NCBI GenBank assembly: GCA_019416395.1
Contig: DXXH01000010.1
Location: 1 to 48,153 of the forward strand
Source: Clostridiales bacterium
GTDB taxonomy: Bacteria > Bacillota > Clostridia > Oscillospirales > Acutalibacteraceae
Reading direction: 5' to 3'
Length of the DNA stretch: 48,153 nt
A program made the translations under genes and the position numbers. The notes beneath the pieces were generated by a model. That model searched no databases, was not told where the DNA came from, and worked only from the letters and a program-made list of their open reading frames with translations. This document shows, one piece after another, positions 43,236-48,153 of this stretch. Within the stretch, counting starts at the first letter, position 1. Every line of letters starts with the position of its first letter.

Positions 43236-43603
43236 TACTCCAGACCTTTGACTACGGGAATCAGGCACAACAGCAGTACGATACCCACAATGCCCACAAT
43301 GATGCCGGAGATCATCATATTCCATATCATGGTCATGCACATACCCACACCCAGAACTATGGCTCCAATCACCCCCAGCAAGGTAGTGCCGATGGCTCTT
43401 GCATTGAAAACAATGGCGGGTTTACCGTCCATTTTACGCCGCACCAGCAGCATTGCCAACAGGATGACCGCGCCAACTACACCGATAAGTATGCCCTGAT
43501 TCAGAACTCCCCACTCCGGCAGAAGTGCCATGCACATTCCCAGCGCAAATAGGATACCACCGACGGTACTCATAATCAGTGTAACAAAGTTTTTCTTTTT
43601 CAT
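43235..43603 (-). CDS. Small four-helix membrane protein
   Basis: 122 residues with four hydrophobic segments (about 7-28, 33-54, 70-90, 95-118), arranged as two similar hairpins: TLIMSTVGGILFALGMCMAL and TLLGVIGAIVLGVGMCMTM, each with a GMCM turn, suggesting an internal duplication. GGGAGG precedes the ATG. Function unknown; last gene of the leftward locus headed by the two-component system. Confidence 0.75.
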   Translation of the reverse strand: MKKKNFVTLIMSTVGGILFALGMCMALLPEWGVLNQGILIGVVGAVILLAMLLVRRKMDGKPAIVFNARAIGTTLLGVIGAIVLGVGMCMTMIWNMMISGIIVGIVGIVLLLCLIPVVKGLE

Positions 43604-43710
43604 GGATGAATACCTCCCATACTGTCATTGCTTTTTTGATGCGCCAATCTTACTGTGAAAATATTTGAAACTGGTTTGAGTTTTGTTTCTGAAATATGAA
43701 ACGGCAGCCA

Positions 43711-43980
43711 TCATTTTAATCCAGCGATCTCTTGGGCTTCCTCCACAATCTCCTGCGTCCGTTCCAGACTCTGTTTCACAATGGAGTTCTGGGAGGCATC
43801 GTTTCCAGTATATTGTTCAATCCTCTGCTGGATTTCTTCCTGAATGCTCTGTGTGCTCTTGGAACCATCCATGGCTGTACTAGATTTCAACTGAGGTCCC
43901 ACAACCAGCACCAGAGAAATTGCTAGAACAGCGCTGCCAAGTGCAAGAAGCACTGCTAAAGCAAAATTCCTTTTTTTCAT
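43711..43980 (-). CDS. Small membrane-anchored protein
   Basis: 89 residues: a basic start, one hydrophobic segment (about 7-28) and a Gln/Glu-rich outer part probably helical (SIQEEIQQRIEQYTG; LERTQEIVEEAQEI). ATG chosen 12 bases after GGAAGG; a TTG three codons earlier is possible. No lipobox. Unknown function, same strand and probable operon as its small neighbours. Confidence 0.65.
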   Translation of the reverse strand: MKKRNFALAVLLALGSAVLAISLVLVVGPQLKSSTAMDGSKSTQSIQEEIQQRIEQYTGNDASQNSIVKQSLERTQEIVEEAQEIAGLK

Positions 43981-44113
43981 TTGCGTCAACTACCTTTCCT
44001 TCCACCATGGGCTGACCCGCTTTGAGCCGTTAATCCCGTCCTGTTCTGAAATTGCAATATAAAATTTCCAGTGGGAAATGATCTGACATAAGGCGGTGAG
44101 ATCCCATACCTGG

Positions 44114-44383
44114 TTACTTTTTGGTGTGTTCCGTATCTGCCGGATTTTCTTCCTCTGACTTTTCCAGGAAAGCGTCCACAAAAGCATCTTCCACTTTCTT
44201 GTAGCCGCCCACCACGGAATCCTCCATCTTTTTGTAGGCTCCGGTGACCTTTTCGGCCATACCTCCAGTTTTCAAGCTGCCGTCCTCTTCCAGAAAGGTG
44301 TCCACGAATTTTTCCTCGATATTCTTATAGGCGCTGATCACCTTCTTGCCGATTTTTCCGGGCTTCATTTTGTACTCACTCAT
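44114..44383 (-). CDS. Small amphipathic repeat protein
   Basis: 89 residues built of three related segments: VISAYKNIEEKFVDTFLEED (15-34), VTGAYKKMEDSV (46-57) and VVGGYKKVEDAFVDAFLEKS (58-77). The pattern predicts amphipathic helices that could lie on the membrane face; no membrane helix. TGGAGG precedes the ATG. Unknown family to me. Encoded between single-helix proteins in the two-component locus. Confidence 0.75.
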   Translation of the reverse strand: MSEYKMKPGKIGKKVISAYKNIEEKFVDTFLEEDGSLKTGGMAEKVTGAYKKMEDSVVGGYKKVEDAFVDAFLEKSEEENPADTEHTKK

Positions 44384-44423
44384 ACCATAACCTCCATATT
44401 TGAATCTAGATTGGTCTTTTATC

Positions 44424-44558
44424 TTACAGCAGTGATGTGGCGCAGGACCATATTCTTTGAAGTACTGTGCAGATAAATGGGAATATCAGTGTCCATGCCA
44501 GAACGCCGGCAGCCAGAATGCCTAGGGCACCACCCACTACTAATACAGCTTTCTTCAT
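44424..44558 (-). CDS. 44-residue single-helix membrane peptide
   Basis: Short frame with a strong AAAGGAGA site seven bases before the ATG. The product begins MKKAVLVVGGALGILAAGVL, one glycine-rich hydrophobic helix, and ends in LQRIWSCATSLL. Size and context resemble small membrane stress peptides. It lies between the 175-residue and 89-residue genes on the same strand. Confidence 0.65.
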   Translation of the reverse strand: MKKAVLVVGGALGILAAGVLAWTLIFPFICTVLQRIWSCATSLL

Positions 44559-44686
44559 CACGGCTTCTCCTTTCCTGTGGATTTGACTTTATGATAGGAG
44601 AGTTTTGTTTATCAACTGCTTCTATTTTGTTTGTGAAATATGAAAAAGCTGGCGGCGTTAAGAAACGCTGCCAGCTGATTTTACGC

Positions 44687-45214
44687 TTACAGGAGAGAAT
44701 GTCCTTTTTCGCACAAGTGGTAAATTTCTTCGTACTTTGCTTCCATAAAAGGCTGCACTTTTTGGCTCTGCTTCTGAAATTTGTAGCGGTAAAGAAACGC
44801 CGGAAGGATCCACCCCACAAATCCCGGAACTGCCAGCAGAACCATGAGAAGATAGTGGGGCGGCTCACTGGTGACCGCAAAAACAGAACCTGCCATGAAA
44901 GCAGTTCCCACACAGCCCACAAGCAAAGACCACAGGGTTGCAGTCTGCTTTTTGGAATGCTCCATCCGCTGAATCTCCTGCATGCAGGATTCAAAATTCC
45001 GCTGCAAGCGTGTCAGTTCCATTTTATTGATGAGCTTTCGGTTGCGCTTTAGGTGAACGGTGACTGTTTCTCCGCCGTGATCAGTGGGATGGTTTTCGTC
45101 GGGCATCCAGCCGAAGTTTTCATAGCAATCTAAAAACAAGGACAAGTCTTTTCGAGCGACCTGAATTTCCTTGTATTCATATCCGATATAAGTGTTTTCC
45201 GATTCTTGCATCAT
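44687..45214 (-). CDS. Two-helix membrane protein coupled to the histidine kinase
   Basis: 175 residues: an acidic cytosolic N-terminal part (1-90), two membrane helices (about 94-114 and 119-140) and a charged C-terminal helix. Its ATG overlaps the kinase stop by four bases, so it is translationally coupled and probably an accessory part of the sensor. Family not recognised (a DUF-type protein common beside clostridial two-component systems, in my judgement). Confidence 0.8.
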   Translation of the reverse strand: MMQESENTYIGYEYKEIQVARKDLSLFLDCYENFGWMPDENHPTDHGGETVTVHLKRNRKLINKMELTRLQRNFESCMQEIQRMEHSKKQTATLWSLLVGCVGTAFMAGSVFAVTSEPPHYLLMVLLAVPGFVGWILPAFLYRYKFQKQSQKVQPFMEAKYEEIYHLCEKGHSLL

Positions 45215-46302
45215 GGCTGCAGCTCCTCATGGGGGATGGATGCCGGAAGTTTCACTGTGAAGGTGCTGCCTTTTCCGGGCGTACTAGTCACAGCGATGGA
45301 GCCATTGGACAGTTCCAGAATCCTCTGCACCAAGGCAAGCCCAAGTCCATTGCCTTCCGTGGCATGGGAGGTATCCCCCTGATAAAATTTGTCAAAGATT
45401 TTTTTTCGTGTGCTTTCATCCATACCACAGCCGGTGTCGGATACCACCACGGTGATCTCTTGGGAATCGGAGGTTTGTGCCAGCCTTACACGGCCTCCCT
45501 CCGGGGTGAATTTCAAGGCGTTGGACAAAAGGTTAGTCCACACGATTTCCAGCAGCCCCTCGTCGGCGCAGATCATCACACGATCCTCAATCTCCGCCTC
45601 AAATTCGATCCGCTTTTTCTCCCAGGTATCCTCAAACTGCAGGGCGCACATACAAAGCTGATTGCAGACGTCATAGACCTGGGGGAGCGGTTTGATCACC
45701 TGCTTTTCCAGCTTGTTGAGCTTGAGCATGTTGGTAATCAGATTGGAGAGCCGTTTGGTTGCCTGGAGAATGGTTGCGGTACACTCCTGGCGCTGTTCTT
45801 CCGTCAGCTGCATTTTCTGCAAAAGTTCGGCGTTGTTTTGGATCACGGCAAGGGGAGTTTTGATCTCATGGGATACATTGGAGAAGAAATCTGTTTTCAG
45901 TGTTTCAATGCTGCCCAGTTCCTCTACCATCTTGTTAAAGTCCATAAACAGGACATCTAGGTGGGTAGTTTGATCCATGGAATGCTTGGGAGGAAGATAG
46001 ACAGAAAAATCTCCTGAGGCAACCTTCCGCGCTGCCTCAGAAAATTCTTCAATGGGCTTCTGGTAATGGCGTTTGATGGTCAGGCCTGTGATGAGAGTAG
46101 AACAAACCGATGCCACCACCCAGAAAACAAGAACCGCCAGGACATTTTGGGGAGGCAGTTTTTTGTAATCAATGGCCTGTCCGATCATGAACATTTGGAT
46201 GGTTGTCAGCAAAGCGAACATGAAAAAGAACAACACAAACGTGGAAAGGGGAAACAGGCTTTTTTTGACCCGCTTGTCAGAGAATTTGCCAAGGACCTTC
46301 AT
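45211..46302 (-). CDS. Sensor histidine kinase
   Basis: 363 residues: two membrane helices (about 17-40 and 52-74) with a very short outer loop of about ten residues, HAMP (75-127), HisKA with VSHEIKTPL (H145) and a HATPase domain with NLLSNALKFTPEGG, SDTGCGMDES and GNGLGLALVQ. The tiny outer loop is typical of intramembrane sensors of envelope stress or antibiotics. Overlaps the regulator gene upstream and the membrane protein gene downstream by four bases each. Confidence 0.93.
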   Translation of the reverse strand: MKVLGKFSDKRVKKSLFPLSTFVLFFFMFALLTTIQMFMIGQAIDYKKLPPQNVLAVLVFWVVASVCSTLITGLTIKRHYQKPIEEFSEAARKVASGDFSVYLPPKHSMDQTTHLDVLFMDFNKMVEELGSIETLKTDFFSNVSHEIKTPLAVIQNNAELLQKMQLTEEQRQECTATILQATKRLSNLITNMLKLNKLEKQVIKPLPQVYDVCNQLCMCALQFEDTWEKKRIEFEAEIEDRVMICADEGLLEIVWTNLLSNALKFTPEGGRVRLAQTSDSQEITVVVSDTGCGMDESTRKKIFDKFYQGDTSHATEGNGLGLALVQRILELSNGSIAVTSTPGKGSTFTVKLPASIPHEELQP

Positions 46303-46970
46303 AACAGCACCGCCTTGTAGCCCAGTCCCCGGACCGTTTTGATCTCAAAACCATCGCATTCGGAAAACTTATCCCGCAGTTTCGTGATATACACATCCAC
46401 GGCCCGCAAACTGGTCTCCGACTCCACCCCCCAGAATTCGTCCATCAGCTGGGCCCGGGAGAAGGTCTTGTTGGGATAGGAAAGCAGTTTATAGAGGATG
46501 TGAAACTCTCTGGTAGTCACCGGGACTTCTTCCCCTGCCACAGTGGCTGTTACCGCGTCCGCATCCAAGGTCAGGTTCCCGACCGTCAGTTTGCGCTCCA
46601 TTTCGATGTTGGCCCGCCGCAGCAGCGCACGGATCCGCAGAAGCAGCTCGTCCAGTTCAATGGGCTTTACCATGTAATCGTCAATGCCAAGCAGAAAACC
46701 TTTTTGCTTGGAGGGCAGATCGTCCTTCGCTGACATAAACAGAATTGGGATGGTCTTGTTGACTCGCCGCACTGATTCCGCGAATTCAAAACCGTCCACT
46801 TCCGGCATCATAATATCAGACACGATCAAGTCGTACAGATGGTTGTACAGTTCGTCGTACGCCGCATTGGCCGATAGGCAGCCTTTGGCGGAAAATCCGC
46901 TGTCGTTGAGATAAGTACAGACTGCCTGGTTCAATTTTGCATCGTCTTCCAGAACAAGAATGTGAATCAT
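46299..46970 (-). CDS. OmpR/PhoB-family response regulator
   Basis: 223 residues. Receiver domain with ED at 8-9, phospho-acceptor D52 in VSDIMMPEVDGF and K103 in YMVKPIELDE; C-terminal winged helix (about 125-222) ending TVRGLGYKAVLL. GGGAGG precedes the ATG. First gene of the leftward locus; a TATAAT lies at 46998-47003. Confidence 0.94.
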   Translation of the reverse strand: MIHILVLEDDAKLNQAVCTYLNDSGFSAKGCLSANAAYDELYNHLYDLIVSDIMMPEVDGFEFAESVRRVNKTIPILFMSAKDDLPSKQKGFLLGIDDYMVKPIELDELLLRIRALLRRANIEMERKLTVGNLTLDADAVTATVAGEEVPVTTREFHILYKLLSYPNKTFSRAQLMDEFWGVESETSLRAVDVYITKLRDKFSECDGFEIKTVRGLGYKAVLL

Positions 46971-46997
46971 CTCGATTCCTCCCTTCCATTCGATCCC

Positions 46998-47003
46998 ATT
47001 ATA
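46998..47003 (-). promoter_or_regulatory. -10 box of the two-component operon
   Basis: Perfect minus-strand TATAAT 28 bases before the regulator ATG; no good -35 box at 17 bp, so it may depend on an activator, perhaps the response regulator itself. Confidence 0.45.
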
Positions 47004-47080
47004 CTATAATCCTTCTCTTTGGGAGTAGAATACTGAAGCTGCATTTCCTTTTTGTTTGAAAATTGTTTGAGAATTGTTAA

Positions 47081-47348
47081 TACTCTGTTGCCTCCAGTTT
47101 ACCAATTTACAAGTCCTATGACGATCTTCTGCTGTTTTTGAATGCGGAGCTTGTAGCCCAAGTGCTGGGGATCTCCCAAGCCGGGGCATACGATCTGCTC
47201 CACAGCGAGGGCTTTCCAGTCCTGAAAATCGGGACCCCATGGTAAGTCTTGCCTGTCGGCTCGGTTGGTTCTGGTCGCCATCGGCGACCAGAACCCCAAA
47301 GAAAAAATCCGCCAGTGGGTGGAAGAACAAACGGGGGCGGGAAGCTGA
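47081..47348 (+). pseudogene. Excisionase-like helix-turn-helix pseudogene
   Basis: Plus-strand translation gives SLPIYKSYDDLLLFLNAE, VAQVLGISQAGAYDLLHSEG and FPVLKIGTPW, then a stop at 47242; the C-terminal piece PKEKIRQWVEEQTGAGS resumes at 47294 after about 50 foreign bases holding a 13-bp hairpin. Intact homologues read straight through (IGxxxVVPKEKF). No start codon is seen. Belongs with the integrase remnant that follows. Confidence 0.75.
47267..47295. repeat. 13-bp perfect inverted repeat inside the pseudogene
   Basis: GGTTCTGGTCGCC and GGCGACCAGAACC around ATC, exactly where the excisionase frame is broken. Possibly from a small insertion or an inverted duplication. Confidence 0.75.
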
Positions 47349-47399
47349 ATACCGGGAGATCCTTTCCGGGACGGCATGCCGAAAAGCGATTTTTCCCTC

Positions 47400-48104
47400 T
47401 GTCTAAGAACAAACCGCCAACGCCAAAATTGCGCCGCTAAACAAAGAAAAGGCTTGTGGAAAAACTCCCCACCCAAGGTGGAGAAACTTCACAAGGCCAT
47501 TGACGAAACAAAGGGCTTGGATGTGGTCAAGGCTGGTCAATACACCCTCAGCCAGTGGATGCGGGTGTGGTACGAGAACTACGCCACCGTCAAAGTGTGT
47601 CCCAGTTCTCATGCAACGTATATGGGAATCATCAAAAATCACATTGACCCGGCTGTTGGACAGATCCCTCTGACAAAGCTGACAACCCTGGATTTGCAGA
47701 AGTTTTACCGGGACCAACTTACCGCCTTCCTCCGGGAGGCCAAGAACACTGGCGTGTTCGAGATGTACTACCTGGAGTGGGCCACAGGTCTGCGCCGGGG
47801 CGAACTGCTGGGCCTGAAGTGGCAGGACGTGGATTTCAACCAGGGTACCATAACAGTACGGAGGCAGATAGGACGCATCAATGGAGTGGTGACAGAAGGT
47901 CCGCTGAAAACCAAGAACGCTTACCGGGTAATCCCCGTTGGGGGAGCAGGTCTTGGCTGTGCTGCACAGTCAAAAAGAGAAAACTGCCAACGAATATGTG
48001 TTCCCCTTCCCAAACGGTGGGCCTATCTCGCCGGACAGCGTGCGCTCCGCCGAGTGCTGAAACGGGCAGGACTTCCCTATGTGCGCTTTTACGACTTACG
48101 CCAC
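47400..48104 (+). pseudogene. Tyrosine recombinase (phage/ICE integrase) pseudogene
   Basis: Core-binding domain VEKLHKAIDETKGLDVVKAG to LTTLDLQKFYRDQ, then a jump straight into the catalytic domain (LTAFLREAKNTGVFEMYYLE, ATGLRRGELLGLKW); about 60 residues normally between are missing. Frameshifts occur near 47942 and near 48055. The HxxR box reads FYDLRH, with tyrosine replacing histidine, and the sequence ends at 48104 before the nucleophilic tyrosine. Non-functional remnant of an integrative element. Confidence 0.85.
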
Positions 48105-48153
48105 CCTTATGTCAAGTCCACGACAAAAAAATATTTATTTTTTCTTGTCCCCA
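48105..48153. mobile_element. Possible insertion-sequence end
   Basis: Integrase similarity stops abruptly at 48104; the following AT-rich bases hold an imperfect inverted repeat GACAAAAAAA/TTTTTTCTTGTC (48121-48149). This suggests another element inserted here; only its edge is in the window. Confidence 0.4.

Noticed and set aside
47099..47476. Leftward frames over the excisionase remnant
   Set aside because: Shadow frames; the rightward strand shows clear homology to excisionase and integrase.
1..48153. CRISPR array, rRNA, tRNA or prophage structural genes
   Set aside because: No spaced direct repeats, rRNA or complete tRNA patterns or phage structural proteins seen on either strand.

Overview
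The window looks like a chromosomal piece of a strictly anaerobic, Gram-positive gut-type Clostridia (Oscillospiraceae or Lachnospiraceae-like). The signs are strong AGGAGG ribosome sites, LplABC/YtcP-type sugar ABC transporters with lipoprotein binding proteins, YesM/YesN regulators, a group B-like [FeFe] hydrogenase, Fe-S old-yellow-enzyme reductases, and rich intrinsic terminators. I cannot fix the genus from sequence alone.

Region 1 (1-10426, +) is a carbohydrate operon: two permeases (the first cut by the window edge), a binding lipoprotein, a large DUF6259-like putative glycoside hydrolase, a MurQ-like etherase with an altered sugar-phosphate loop, a BadF/NagK-type sugar kinase and a membrane-bound AraC regulator. 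It suggests import and cytosolic breakdown of an amino-sugar-containing glycan. Region 2 (10757-22701) is a second sugar locus: a YesM/YesN two-component system reads leftward from a consensus promoter, while an MBL hydrolase, a tandem-SIS sugar isomerase/deglycase, two permeases, a binding lipoprotein, a ROK kinase and a cytosolic GH9 enzyme read rightward.

Region 3 (22809-37890) is redox-oriented: a PucR-family regulator divergent from an Fe-S/FMN/FAD enoate-reductase-like enzyme, a monomeric [FeFe] hydrogenase with a structured leader, an ArsB/NhaD/SLC13-like permease, a cytidylate-kinase-like protein, a divergent TetM/EF-G-like GTPase, a UlaG-like MBL hydrolase, and a MerR regulator beside a second Fe-S old-yellow enzyme. 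These enzymes show strong codon bias, as if highly expressed. A plausible picture is uptake and reduction of unsaturated carboxylates as an electron sink.

Region 4 (38191-41506) has an M24 peptidase, a decayed MATE efflux fragment whose 3' end carries the promoter of a MarR gene, and a YczE/DUF6198 membrane protein fused to a second cytidylate-kinase-like domain. Region 5 (42054-47003, -) is an envelope-type locus: an OmpR/histidine-kinase pair overlapping a membrane protein gene, followed by several tiny membrane or amphipathic proteins, including an unlisted 44-residue one. Region 6 (47081-48153) is mobile-element debris: an excisionase-like pseudogene and a tyrosine-integrase pseudogene with an internal deletion, frameshifts and an abrupt end, probably an insertion-sequence boundary.
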